NCBI RefSeq assembly: GCF_015694465.1
Contig: NZ_JADQDO010000001.1
Coordinates: 186,001-250,000, forward strand
DNA: 64,000 nucleotides
DNA from: Microvirga alba
GTDB taxonomy: Bacteria; Pseudomonadota; Alphaproteobacteria; Rhizobiales; Beijerinckiaceae
Direction: 5' to 3'
In this document: positions 1-8,067 of the stretch, one piece after another
Layout of the letters: every line of letters begins with the position of its first letter
Position numbering within the stretch: position 1 is the stretch's first letter
Notes under the pieces: model-generated
Databases searched by the model: none
Told to the model about the DNA's origin: nothing
Seen by the model: only the letters and a program-made list of their open reading frames with translations
Position numbers and translations under genes: made by a program

Positions 1-617
1 AAGAGAGACACCGGAACCTGATTGAAGCTCGTCACGAAGCCCAGAATGAAAGCGGCGAGAATGCCCCCGCGAATGCTGGGCAGAACGACGCGGAGGAATG
101 CGCCGAGCCGCGAGCAGCCGAGAAGGACAGCGGCCTCCTCGATGTCGCTACGCAAATTGACCATGCTGGCTGAGACGACGCGCACCGCATAGGGCAGCAC
201 GAGGGCGGTATGAGCCATAAACAGCGCAAGCCCGATATTGAACCCGAGCGGAATGACCAGATAGCGCAGAAGTGCGAGACCGACGATGATGCCTGGAACG
301 ATGATCGGCGCGGAGACGATGGTCCGCACCGTCTCGCCGAAGGGCACCTTGTAGCGGGCCAGCGCGTAAGACACCGGAATGCCGATGACAAGCGCGGCCA
401 GCGTTCCGAGGATCGCGAGCATCATCGACATGACGAAGCTCGCGCGGAAGCTTTCGATCTCAAAGACCTTCAGGACCCATTTGAAGGAGAGGCCCTGCGG
501 CGGAAAGGCCAGCGTGTCGCCCGCCGACAGCGATGCCGCGACGATGATGAGGAAGGGACCGATCAGGAAAAGCATGACGATCGTCAGAATGATCGTCGAC
601 AGAAGGCGGGACGTCAT
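1..617 (-). CDS. ABC importer permease, PotC-like (partial)
   Basis: Inner-membrane permease of a spermidine/putrescine-type (PotABCD family) importer, second of two permeases. The reading frame starts at the ATG at 617-615 and is open to the window edge, so about 205 N-terminal residues are present and the C-terminus is missing. Several hydrophobic helices are visible, and near the edge stands an EAA-type loop for ATPase contact (EEAAVLLGCSRLGAFLRVVL). The start overlaps the stop of the upstream permease by four bases (ATGA at 617-614), which indicates translational coupling. No ATPase gene is seen; it probably lies beyond the left edge. The substrate cannot be told from sequence. Confidence 0.9.
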   Translation of the reverse strand, partial: MTSRLLSTIILTIVMLFLIGPFLIIVAASLSAGDTLAFPPQGLSFKWVLKVFEIESFRASFVMSMMLAILGTLAALVIGIPVSYALARYKVPFGETVRTIVSAPIIVPGIIVGLALLRYLVIPLGFNIGLALFMAHTALVLPYAVRVVSASMVNLRSDIEEAAVLLGCSRLGAFLRVVLPSIRGGILAAFILGFVTSFNQVPVSL

Positions 618-1441
618 CGTTTGGCCCTCGCGGTTGCGAGTCGCTTCAGCAACAGATTCGCGGAGAAGCTCATGACGATGAGGATCATCGCGATCACGCT
701 CGCGGAGGCGAAGTCGTTCGCAACCGTGACGCGTTGGTAGAGCAGCGTTTCCAGCATGAGGACTTTCGATCCGCCGAGAATGGCGGGGGTGATATAGGCC
801 GTCAGCGAGCCGGTGAAGACGAGCGTTCCGCCGATCACGAGGCCTTCCTTGGTGAGGGGAAGAATGACCTTCCAGAACACCTGAAGCCAGTTCGCGCCCA
901 GCACGCGCGCAGCAGGAATCGCATCGCGAGGCATATTTTCAAGCGCGCTGATGAGGGCGATGATCATAAGCGGTAGAAACAGCTGCAGCAGGCCGATGAA
1001 CACGGCCGTTTCGGAGAAGAGAATCCGGATTGGCCCATCGGTCAGACCCAAGCCGGTCAGCGCCTGATTGACGAACCCCGTGCGGCCGAGGATCACGATC
1101 CACGCATAGGTACGTGCCACGGGCGAAATCATGAGCGGCAGAACGACCAGCCCGACCATCCGGCCGCGCCCCTTGGGCGGCAGATTTACGATACACAAAG
1201 CCGTCGCGTAGCCGATGATCGCTGCGACCACCGTCACCATCGCACCGAGCTTGAGGGTGCGGATGAACACGGTGAGATTGAGCGGTGTCGTGAAGAACGC
1301 CACGTAGGAGGCCAGCGACCAGCCCTCGGCGTTGCGCATCCCTTCGGACAGAAGGATCACGACCGGCGCGATGAAAACGACCGCCGCGAACAAGGCGGCG
1401 GGAAGAGCAAGAGCCAAGGCTTCGGCTCGGTTCTGAAACAT
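614..1441 (-). CDS. ABC importer permease, PotB-like
   Basis: First of two inner-membrane permeases (275 aa) of a polyamine/2-aminoethylphosphonate-type importer. About six hydrophobic segments are visible. The cytoplasmic EAA loop lies near residues 170-190 (AIPAARVLGANWLQVFWKV), followed by LPLTKEG. The length fits the family. It sits 111 bp downstream of the binding-protein gene and overlaps the second permease by four bases, so the three form one minus-strand transport operon. The substrate is not determined. Confidence 0.92.
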   Translation of the reverse strand: MFQNRAEALALALPAALFAAVVFIAPVVILLSEGMRNAEGWSLASYVAFFTTPLNLTVFIRTLKLGAMVTVVAAIIGYATALCIVNLPPKGRGRMVGLVVLPLMISPVARTYAWIVILGRTGFVNQALTGLGLTDGPIRILFSETAVFIGLLQLFLPLMIIALISALENMPRDAIPAARVLGANWLQVFWKVILPLTKEGLVIGGTLVFTGSLTAYITPAILGGSKVLMLETLLYQRVTVANDFASASVIAMILIVMSFSANLLLKRLATARAKR

Positions 1442-1490
1442 GAGGGATCAGCCCGTATATGCGTCCGGCGCGGCGATCGTCACGAGGAGA

Positions 1491-1516
1491 CGATGGTCCC
1501 AAAACCGGGACCATCG
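1491..1516. promoter_or_regulatory. intercistronic stem-loop after binding-protein gene
   Basis: A perfect 10-bp inverted repeat (CGATGGTCCC / GGGACCATCG, loop of six bases) lies between the binding-protein gene and the permease genes. No T-run follows on the minus strand. Such hairpins commonly stabilise the upstream binding-protein mRNA or attenuate readthrough, so that the binding protein exceeds the permeases. That role is inferred. Confidence 0.6.
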
Positions 1517-1552
1517 CCATTCAACGCGAGACCGTCACGGCGATCTTGTTTG

Positions 1553-2575
1553 CTACTGCCCGACCTTGGCATTCCACTGTGAAAGCCAGTTGTCGCGGTT
1601 GTCGAGGATGGCATCCGCAGGCTGCAGGTCCAGCGTCTTCACGATGTCATCGCCATAGGTCAGATTGTCGGCGATGGCCGGGGGAAGCTTCACTTCCTTG
1701 TTGGACGGGCTGTCGACGAGGCGTTCGGCGAGTTTGGTCTGTATCTCCGTGGACAGCCAGTAATCCATGAATTCCAGCGCCAGATCCTTATTCTTCGCGC
1801 CCTTCACCAGCATCATGACGTTCATGCCGCCGGTCTGGCCTTCCTTCGGCGAGGCCCACTTGATCGGGAAGTTCATCTTGGCAAAACCGTCCCAGGCAAA
1901 GCGGCCGATCGGCGCCGCCCAGATCTCTTCCTGCTGCATCAACTGCACCAGCTGCGATGAGCGGACGTAGAAGGTAACGAAATCGTCCTTGTGCTCAGCG
2001 ACTTTTGCGATTGGCGCTTTCAGGTCCGGCGTGTTCTGCCCCATGGCCTTGCCGACCATGTAGAGAGTCGGCGGTCCCTGGTTGGTGGTCACATTCGGGA
2101 ACGCAACGCGACCGGCGAGCTCCTTCGAGAACAGGTCGTTCCAGGAATTGATCGTGACCTTGTCCGCGCGATAGACGATCGACGTGGCGTAGAAGGTGTA
2201 GCCGACGCTCAAGTGGCCGCCGATGGGGTCCTTGGCGATGTCGTAGAGCTTGTCGTAGTTCGACAGTTTGGTGACATCGATGGGCGCGATCAGTCCAGCG
2301 CGGGACGCAGCCAAGGCGTCGGCGGTCGATACGACCGCCATATCGATGACTGGGTTGCCTTTGTTGGCCTCGAGCTTCGCGAGACGCTCGACGCTATTGC
2401 CCGTTTCGACCACGACCTTGCAGCCGCATTTCGCCTCGAACGGATCGTACAGGATCGTCTTGAACGCATCCTGCGCGAACCCGTAAACGGAAATGACGAG
2501 CTTACGCTCTTGGGCCTGCGCCCCTTGCGTGAAAAGCATCAAGGCTGCGCCGGATGCCAAAAGTGCCTTCCTCAT
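1553..2575 (-). CDS. ABC importer periplasmic binding protein, PotD-like
   Basis: Periplasmic solute-binding protein (340 aa) of the spermidine/putrescine (PotD, bacterial extracellular family 1) group. The chosen start gives a clear signal peptide (MRKALLASGAALMLFTQGAQA, cleavage after AQA). It is preceded on the minus strand by an AGGAGG ribosome binding site, whereas the frame stays open further upstream into the regulator gene. The mature part has the usual two-lobe composition with WNDLF and GRFAWDGF segments typical of the family. It follows the LacI-type regulator by seven bases and precedes both permeases. The ligand could be a polyamine, phosphonate or sugar derivative. Confidence 0.9.
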   Translation of the reverse strand: MRKALLASGAALMLFTQGAQAQERKLVISVYGFAQDAFKTILYDPFEAKCGCKVVVETGNSVERLAKLEANKGNPVIDMAVVSTADALAASRAGLIAPIDVTKLSNYDKLYDIAKDPIGGHLSVGYTFYATSIVYRADKVTINSWNDLFSKELAGRVAFPNVTTNQGPPTLYMVGKAMGQNTPDLKAPIAKVAEHKDDFVTFYVRSSQLVQLMQQEEIWAAPIGRFAWDGFAKMNFPIKWASPKEGQTGGMNVMMLVKGAKNKDLALEFMDYWLSTEIQTKLAERLVDSPSNKEVKLPPAIADNLTYGDDIVKTLDLQPADAILDNRDNWLSQWNAKVGQ

Positions 2576-2582
2576 AGTACCT

Positions 2583-3665
2583 CTACTCCTCCTGGATTGA
2601 ACGTTGGTGAACAGGTGCCCGACCGCTCGACTGGCGGACAACAAGTTGCATCGGGACACTCGAGACGTCGGCCGCCGAGATGTCATGCGAGATGTTTGAA
2701 GAATGAATCTCTGAAGACGCGACATCGTCGTCCGGGCCGCGGCCTTCTGCCTCGATGGCATCGATGAGGCGGGCAATCGCGATCTCAGCAATGGTCGCCA
2801 TGTCCATGCGCATGGTCGTGAGGCCGGGTGTGACGACAGGCGACCAGATCAGGTCGTCGAACCCCGTCACGCTGGCTTCTTCCGGCACAGCGACGCCCCC
2901 GCGCTGTAATTCCATCAGCGCCCGCAAGGCATGAAGATCGGAAACGGCGCAAAACGCCGTGAATCCCTGGCGTGCCTTCGCGGCAAGGTCCAGATCGCAG
3001 CCCTTCGCCTTACTCTGTTCAATGCCCTCGATCCAGATCACTTCGCTTGCGGCATCAGTCGGCAATGACGAGCGGATGCCGCCGACGCGGTCGTTCTGAA
3101 CATTCGAGGTCGAACTTCCGCCGATGATGACGAAGCGCCGATGCCCGTGAGAGAGGAGATGTCGCGCAATTTGCTGACCACCGTTCCAGTGGTCCGCAGC
3201 AACGGTGTTGCCCGGCGTCGAGGGGCTGTCGATCACAACAACGGGGCGGCCGATGTCGCCGATGCGTGTGCCTCTTCTCGGCACGACCACCAGTCCATCG
3301 GCTCCGCGTTCCAGAAGTCGGTTGATTGCATCGGCCTGCGTCGCGGTGTCGCCCCGCGAGTCGGCGATGAGGACGCCATAGCCGCAATTGGCGGCGGCGA
3401 ATTCGACGGCCTGCGCGATTTGCGGGAAGAGGGGGTGAACGATGTCGGCCAGAACCAATCCGAGAACGCCGCTTCGCCCCGTGCGTAAAGCCTTTCCGGG
3501 AAAGGACGGGATGTAACCGATCTCCGCCGCGGTTTTTCGGATTTTCTCGATCAGTTCGGTCGACACGCGCCCCTTGCCGGACATGGCATTGGAGACGGTC
3601 GCGACCGACACGCCAAGCGCCGCAGCGATGTCACTTAAATTGGGACGCGAGCGCAGGGTTGACAT
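2583..3665 (-). CDS. LacI family transcriptional regulator
   Basis: DNA-binding repressor or activator of 360 aa. The N-terminal helix-turn-helix is clear (residues about 9-30, LSDIAAALGVSVATVSNAMS), followed by the hinge and a periplasmic-binding-like effector domain (VLGLVLADIVHPLFPQIAQA). The C-terminal extension after about residue 310 is longer than in LacI/GalR and low in recognisable features. It lies just upstream of the importer genes in the same direction and 73 bp downstream of a ribokinase-family gene, so it probably controls this sugar-type uptake unit. A palindrome with central CG lies 17 bp upstream of its start and suggests autoregulation. Confidence 0.93.
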   Translation of the reverse strand: MSTLRSRPNLSDIAAALGVSVATVSNAMSGKGRVSTELIEKIRKTAAEIGYIPSFPGKALRTGRSGVLGLVLADIVHPLFPQIAQAVEFAAANCGYGVLIADSRGDTATQADAINRLLERGADGLVVVPRRGTRIGDIGRPVVVIDSPSTPGNTVAADHWNGGQQIARHLLSHGHRRFVIIGGSSTSNVQNDRVGGIRSSLPTDAASEVIWIEGIEQSKAKGCDLDLAAKARQGFTAFCAVSDLHALRALMELQRGGVAVPEEASVTGFDDLIWSPVVTPGLTTMRMDMATIAEIAIARLIDAIEAEGRGPDDDVASSEIHSSNISHDISAADVSSVPMQLVVRQSSGRAPVHQRSIQEE

Positions 3666-3681
3666 GAACCGGAGCTGTTTT

Positions 3682-3697
3682 GATTAACCGTTTAATC
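3682..3697. promoter_or_regulatory. probable LacI-family operator
   Basis: GATTAACCGTTTAATC is an inverted repeat with 6-bp arms (GATTAA/TTAATC) around a central CG, the usual form of a LacI-family operator. It lies 17-32 bp upstream of the regulator's ATG, suited to autorepression and to control of the downstream importer. Confidence 0.65.
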
Positions 3698-3738
3698 ACC
3701 TAGCTTTACTTAGCGGAAATGTCGAATCTTTAATTCGG

Positions 3739-4707
3739 CTATGGATAGAGTTTCACCCCGAGCGCAGGGGCGGCGTTTTCCGCTAAAGCACGGTCGATCT
3801 CTTCCCGCCGGGGCATGCCGGCTTGCGCCCCGAGCTTCAGGCACGACAGGGATGCGGCGCAGCAGGCTTGCTCCATGGCAGTTGTGAGGTCCAAGCCCTC
3901 CGCCAGGCCGACGGCCATGACGCCGACAAAGGTATCGCCGGCACCGGTCGTGTCGGTCGGGGTGACGGGCAGGGCGGGTGCGTGCAGGCGGCTGCCATCG
4001 GGCAGCAGCGCCAGAGCACCGCGCGAGCCGGCGGTGACGACGCAGGCAAGGCCGAAGCCATGTGCGAGTTGCGTCGCGGCCTGTTGGTAGTCTCCTTCGT
4101 CTTTCCCGCTGACGAGAGCCGCGGTTGCGACGGCCTCGTGTTCGTTCACCACGAGCACGTCGGTGACGGCCAGAATTTCAGGGATGCGATGCCGGTCCCG
4201 ATCGGTCGGCGCCGGCGCGAGGTTCCACACGACTTTGATTCCGAACGCGCGTGCGCGAGTGGCTGCCGCGAGGCTCTCCTCCAGCGGGACTTCCATTTGC
4301 AGAACGAGCACGGTCGTTTTGGACAACAGTTCATCGCTGAGATCCTGCGACCGAACCGCGAGGTTGGCGCCGCTCGCGACGGTGATGGCGTTCTCGCCGC
4401 CTGCATCGACGGTAATGAAGGCGCAGCCGGTCGGCTCGGAAACAGTGCGGATCGCGGTCACGTCGAGGCCGTTTTCCCGCAGGTTGCCGAGACAGGCGGG
4501 GCCGAATGAATCACTTCCGATTGCGCCTGCCATCGCCACCCCGATCGATGGGTCGCGGACAGCCCGCGCCGCTGCGACGGCTTGGTTGGCGCCCTTGCCG
4601 CCGAAAAAGCTCTCAGCGCGCGGCGAAAGCACGGTCTCTCCCGGTCGGGCGATAGCGCTGACCCGTGCAACGAGATCCATATTGATGGAGCCGAATATCA
4701 ATATCAT
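3739..4707 (-). CDS. ribokinase/PfkB family carbohydrate kinase
   Basis: Cytosolic ATP-dependent sugar kinase (322 aa). The start at MILIFGSINMDLV is chosen because the family begins directly at this beta strand; the longer frame adds 17 charged residues with no counterpart. Visible motifs are the N-terminal FGSINMDL, the substrate region GGKGANQAVAAA (about residues 36-47) and the C-terminal catalytic DTTGAGDTFVG (anion hole and catalytic Asp). It lies upstream of the LacI regulator and importer on the same strand, so a pentose or similar sugar may be taken up and phosphorylated by this unit. The exact sugar is unknown. Confidence 0.88.
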   Translation of the reverse strand: MILIFGSINMDLVARVSAIARPGETVLSPRAESFFGGKGANQAVAAARAVRDPSIGVAMAGAIGSDSFGPACLGNLRENGLDVTAIRTVSEPTGCAFITVDAGGENAITVASGANLAVRSQDLSDELLSKTTVLVLQMEVPLEESLAAATRARAFGIKVVWNLAPAPTDRDRHRIPEILAVTDVLVVNEHEAVATAALVSGKDEGDYQQAATQLAHGFGLACVVTAGSRGALALLPDGSRLHAPALPVTPTDTTGAGDTFVGVMAVGLAEGLDLTTAMEQACCAASLSCLKLGAQAGMPRREEIDRALAENAAPALGVKLYP

Positions 4708-4788
4708 ACGCCGTGCCTCATCCGTGGTGCGTTCCCAACGCGTGGGTTTCTGTCGCAAACGCCGATCCGGGTCAAAAGGAGTTTGCGG

Positions 4789-6147
4789 TCACGCCGATAT
4801 ACGAGCCTTCGGGCTGGGCGCCGTCTCGGCGTCGATCAGCGTGAGGGCGTCGGCCACTGTTTCAAAGTTGCTCGTGAGGAGGCAGGTCGCGACACGGATG
4901 TGGTTCGTCGGCCTGATGCAGAATTTCCGACCCGGCATGACCGCGATCTGTCGCGCTGCGAGGGTTACGAGCGCGAATTGCTCGGATCTGACGGGAAGCC
5001 AGATGCATAGACCATCCCTGTCGGGCAAGTGAAGGCCGCGTGCGCGAAGCAGATTCAGAAGCGTCCGTCGTCGTTCCGCGTAGGTGATTCTCGCATGATC
5101 AACGATGGCGCTGGTCTGCGGGTCATCGATCAACCAGGCGACGGCGTCCTGCAGGATGCGGCTCGTCCAACCGGCACCGAAGCTACGATAAGCCTGGATC
5201 TGACTGACGATGTCCGTTGAACTGGAAAGCACCGCAAGGCGCAGATCCGGACCGAAGGTTTTGGAATAGGACAGGATGCGAACCGTCCGTTCTGGGAAGT
5301 GTGTCCCAAGGCTAGCGGGCGGCAAGCTGGACAGGTCGCCGATGCCGTCGTCCTCGACGATCAGCGTGTCGCTACCCTTCAGCACCTGCGCCAATTCCGC
5401 ATGCCGTGCGGCGCTGATCAGATGCCCGGTGAGCGCGTGGGCTCGGGGTTGATAGATGAACGCCGCCGGCTTCTTCTGGAGTGCCTGCGCGAGAGAGTCA
5501 GGTGTGGGACCTTCGTCATCGCAATTAACCGGGACGATGTGCGCACCGAGATTGTCGAGAATGTCCAAAAGCCGCATGGCGGTCGGGTCTTCGATCGCGA
5601 CAACCGATCCCGGCATCACCAGGGCCTGAAGGGTCACATAGACGGCTTCGAAGCCGCCATTGGCCGCGAGGAAGGCCTGTGCGTCATAGGGCCATCTTCT
5701 CCGCGCCGCGTCCCGCAGGGAATCCGAGATCGGGATGCGCTGATAGCTGTTCAATTTCGCGGCTTTCGCACCGTGCTGCAGCGCCTCGCTCAAGGGCGGA
5801 AGCAGGGCAGGGTCCGGCGCCGCGACACTGAGATCGATGACATGATCGCCAAAGTTGCCGATGTTCTCGAACCGCTGAGGCCTTGGCGTGATCTTGTCGC
5901 CGCTGACCCAGACACCGTTGCGCCCGCGTCCGCTGATCACCTTGTGGCGCCGGAGTTCACTCCACGCGGACGAAATTGTCGCAGGGCTGACGCCGAGAGC
6001 CTGCGCCAACTCGCGGACCGGTGGCAGTTGAACGCCGACCGGAATCGCGCCGGATCGGATCAAAGCCCCTGTTTCAAGCGCGATTCCGCGCATCGTTCGA
6101 TCATGAAGGCGCGCCGTCAGCCACCCGATTGCCAGAGTATTGGTCAT
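4789..6147 (-). CDS. MocR-type regulator (GntR wHTH fused to aminotransferase fold)
   Basis: Transcription factor of 452 aa with an N-terminal GntR winged helix (IPVGVQLPPVRELAQALGVS, then TISSAWSELRRHKVISGRGR) and a C-terminal fold-type I aminotransferase-like domain. The PLP lysine is present in SYSKTFGPDLR. MocR proteins use PLP as cofactor or sensor to control neighbouring genes. The ATG at 6147 puts the helix-turn-helix at the usual distance; a longer frame would run across the divergent promoter region. It is divergent from the catabolic/transport operon starting at 6230, its most likely target, and two inverted repeats lie in the 82-bp intergenic space. Confidence 0.92.
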   Translation of the reverse strand: MTNTLAIGWLTARLHDRTMRGIALETGALIRSGAIPVGVQLPPVRELAQALGVSPATISSAWSELRRHKVISGRGRNGVWVSGDKITPRPQRFENIGNFGDHVIDLSVAAPDPALLPPLSEALQHGAKAAKLNSYQRIPISDSLRDAARRRWPYDAQAFLAANGGFEAVYVTLQALVMPGSVVAIEDPTAMRLLDILDNLGAHIVPVNCDDEGPTPDSLAQALQKKPAAFIYQPRAHALTGHLISAARHAELAQVLKGSDTLIVEDDGIGDLSSLPPASLGTHFPERTVRILSYSKTFGPDLRLAVLSSSTDIVSQIQAYRSFGAGWTSRILQDAVAWLIDDPQTSAIVDHARITYAERRRTLLNLLRARGLHLPDRDGLCIWLPVRSEQFALVTLAARQIAVMPGRKFCIRPTNHIRVATCLLTSNFETVADALTLIDAETAPSPKARISA

Positions 6148-6150
6148 CTT

Positions 6151-6198
6151 AACTTTCTTTTGTTCAGTAACAAAACTATCATTGTCCAGAAGAAAGTA
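6151..6198. promoter_or_regulatory. divergent operator region with nested inverted repeats
   Basis: The space between the MocR gene and the gene at 6230 holds a perfect palindrome TTTTGTT-CAGT-AACAAAA (6158-6175). An outer inverted repeat also occurs: AACTTTCTTTTG (6151-6162) against CAGAAGAAAGTA (6187-6198). Both are AT-rich in an otherwise GC-rich segment. They are the obvious candidates for MocR binding and for the divergent promoters. Confidence 0.6.
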
Positions 6199-6229
6199 AA
6201 CAATTAACCTCTTCCGTAACGGCATTTGA

Positions 6230-7207
6230 ATGACGCTCAAGGGGGCGAGTTTGAGTATTACGATTAGACTTGCGGTTCGGGATTGGGACTACGTGGTTCC
6301 CCTGGCGTTGGGGGATGTGCGGTCGGGCCGGTTCGACCTTCAGCTGGACCGGGTCGGAACCCTGCCCGAGGACCTGGCGACCGATCCGCGCTACGATGCG
6401 GGTGAGATTTCGTTCAGCCGATATTCGCTCGGGCGTGCGCGCGGGGAGACGTCGATTGTCGGCGTGCCGCACTTCCTGATGCGCGGCTTCCGCCATCGCT
6501 GCATCATCACCACCAAGGCAAGCAACATCACCACGCTTGATCAGCTTGCAGGCAAGAAGATCGGCCTCACGGGCTGGCAGGATTCCGGCAATACCTGGAC
6601 TCGCGCGATCCTGCGGCGCATCGGCATCGGCATCGACGATGCGTATTGGTATGCTGGTCGGTTGACGGAAGCGCATCCCATCGTCAATCGGCTCGGCAGC
6701 TATGGCCGTCCCGGCCGCATCGAAGCGGCGCCCGGCGAGCGGCCCATGATGGAGCTTTTGGAAGAAGGCGTGCTCGACGCCGTCTTCACGCCCTTCATGC
6801 CGCCTGGATTCTTCGATGCGGATTCCAAGTTTCGCCAGCTGGTGCCCGATTTCCGCAAGGCTGAAGTCGAATACTTCAACGATGTCGGGTACGTGCCCGG
6901 TATGCACCTCCTCGGCATCAAGCCTACCATCGTCGAGGAGCATCCCTGGCTGCCGCAGGCGTTGAGCGAACTGCTCGATGAATCCACCCGCGTGTGGCTG
7001 GAAAAGCGCGCGAAATATGCGGACACTACGCCCTGGATCATCGACGAGATCCGGCAGGTCACTCGCGATCTGCCCGCGTCGTGGGATCGCAATGGCTTTG
7101 CCGCGAACGAGCACATGATTGCCGATTTCGCGACCGAGCTTCACGCCCAGAACCTGACCGACAAGCAGCTTTCGCCACGGGACCTGTTCCCGTCAGAGGC
7201 GGCGTGA
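6230..7207 (+). CDS. substrate-binding-like protein, 4,5-dihydroxyphthalate decarboxylase/NMT1 type
   Basis: Protein of 325 aa with a type II periplasmic-binding fold resembling proteins annotated as 4,5-dihydroxyphthalate decarboxylase or nitrate/taurine-type binding proteins (AGEISFSRYSLGRARG, then LAGKKIGLTGWQDSGNTW). No signal peptide is seen, so it is probably cytosolic and may be an enzyme rather than a transport receptor. The ATG at 6230 has no clear ribosome binding site. A TTG at 6251 preceded by AAGGGGGCGAG is a credible alternative start that would shorten it by seven residues. It heads an operon with a nitrilase-type amidase and an amino acid importer. Confidence 0.75.
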   Translation: MTLKGASLSITIRLAVRDWDYVVPLALGDVRSGRFDLQLDRVGTLPEDLATDPRYDAGEISFSRYSLGRARGETSIVGVPHFLMRGFRHRCIITTKASNITTLDQLAGKKIGLTGWQDSGNTWTRAILRRIGIGIDDAYWYAGRLTEAHPIVNRLGSYGRPGRIEAAPGERPMMELLEEGVLDAVFTPFMPPGFFDADSKFRQLVPDFRKAEVEYFNDVGYVPGMHLLGIKPTIVEEHPWLPQALSELLDESTRVWLEKRAKYADTTPWIIDEIRQVTRDLPASWDRNGFAANEHMIADFATELHAQNLTDKQLSPRDLFPSEAA

Positions 7208-7236
7208 TCGACCGAACAAGAAAGAGGAAACCAATC

Positions 7237-8037
7237 ATGAAAGTTGCGCTCGGGCAGTTCGCGGTGAGCCGCGAGTGGCAGGAAAACGCCAACACCTGCC
7301 TGCGGTTGATGCGTGAAGCGCAAGAAGGCGGCGCCGACCTGCTGGTGCTGCCGGAAGGCATTCTGGCACGCGACATTGCCGATCCGAACCTCGTGCTGAA
7401 AGCCGCACAGCCGATCGACGGTCCCTTCATGTCCCAGCTTGTTGAAGCGAGCCGGGGCAGCGACATGACAGTAATGCTGACGATCCACACGCCGACGGGC
7501 GCGGAGCGAGTCTGGAACCTCTTCGTCGTGTTGCGCAATGGCGAGGTCGTGGCGGAGTACCGCAAGCTCCATCTCTACGACGCGTTTTCAGCCAAGGAAT
7601 CGACCAACGTCATGCCCGGTGACGATGTGCCGCCGCTCGTGGAAGTGGCTGGCCTCAAGGTCGGCATGATGACCTGCTATGACGTACGCTTCCCCGAACT
7701 GGCGCGGCGCCTTGTGCTAGATGGCGCGGATGTGCTGGCGCTGCCCGCCGCCTGGGTTAAGGGGCCGCTGAAGGAGGCCCACTGGGAAGTGCTGGTCACG
7801 GCGCGCGCGCTTGAGAACACGACCTACGTGGTCGCCGTCGGCGAGTGCGGCGAGCGCAATATCGGCAACAGTTTAGTGGTCGATCCGCTCGGCGTCGCCA
7901 TTGCTCGCGCGGCGGAAGCGCCAGCTCTCGTCTTCGCCGACATCGACCCTGCGCGTCTCTCCCATGCGCGCAATATTCTGCCGTGCCTCGCGAACCGTAG
8001 GTTCGAAAAGCCTGAACTCAACAAGGCCAGCGCCTGA
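7237..8037 (+). CDS. nitrilase-superfamily amidase (deaminated glutathione amidase-like)
   Basis: Carbon-nitrogen hydrolase of 266 aa. The Glu-Lys-Cys catalytic triad is intact: E40 in LLVLPEG, K110 in EYRKLHLYD and C147 in MMTCYDVRFPE. The wording around the triad is closest to YbeM/Nit1-type deaminated glutathione amidases, but related enzymes act on other amides or N-carbamoyl compounds. The start at MKVALGQF fits the family and follows AAAGAGG; the frame extends upstream only inside the preceding gene. It sits between a binding-protein-like gene and an amino acid importer, so it probably hydrolyses an imported amide or related nitrogen compound in the cytosol. Confidence 0.88.
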   Translation: MKVALGQFAVSREWQENANTCLRLMREAQEGGADLLVLPEGILARDIADPNLVLKAAQPIDGPFMSQLVEASRGSDMTVMLTIHTPTGAERVWNLFVVLRNGEVVAEYRKLHLYDAFSAKESTNVMPGDDVPPLVEVAGLKVGMMTCYDVRFPELARRLVLDGADVLALPAAWVKGPLKEAHWEVLVTARALENTTYVVAVGECGERNIGNSLVVDPLGVAIARAAEAPALVFADIDPARLSHARNILPCLANRRFEKPELNKASA

Positions 8038-8067
8038 AAAGCTGCGCCCAATCAAGGGAAACTCGTC

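Noticed and set aside
32..740. Small frames on both strands over the first permease gene
   Set aside because: They are out of frame with the clear PotC-like permease that runs off the left edge.
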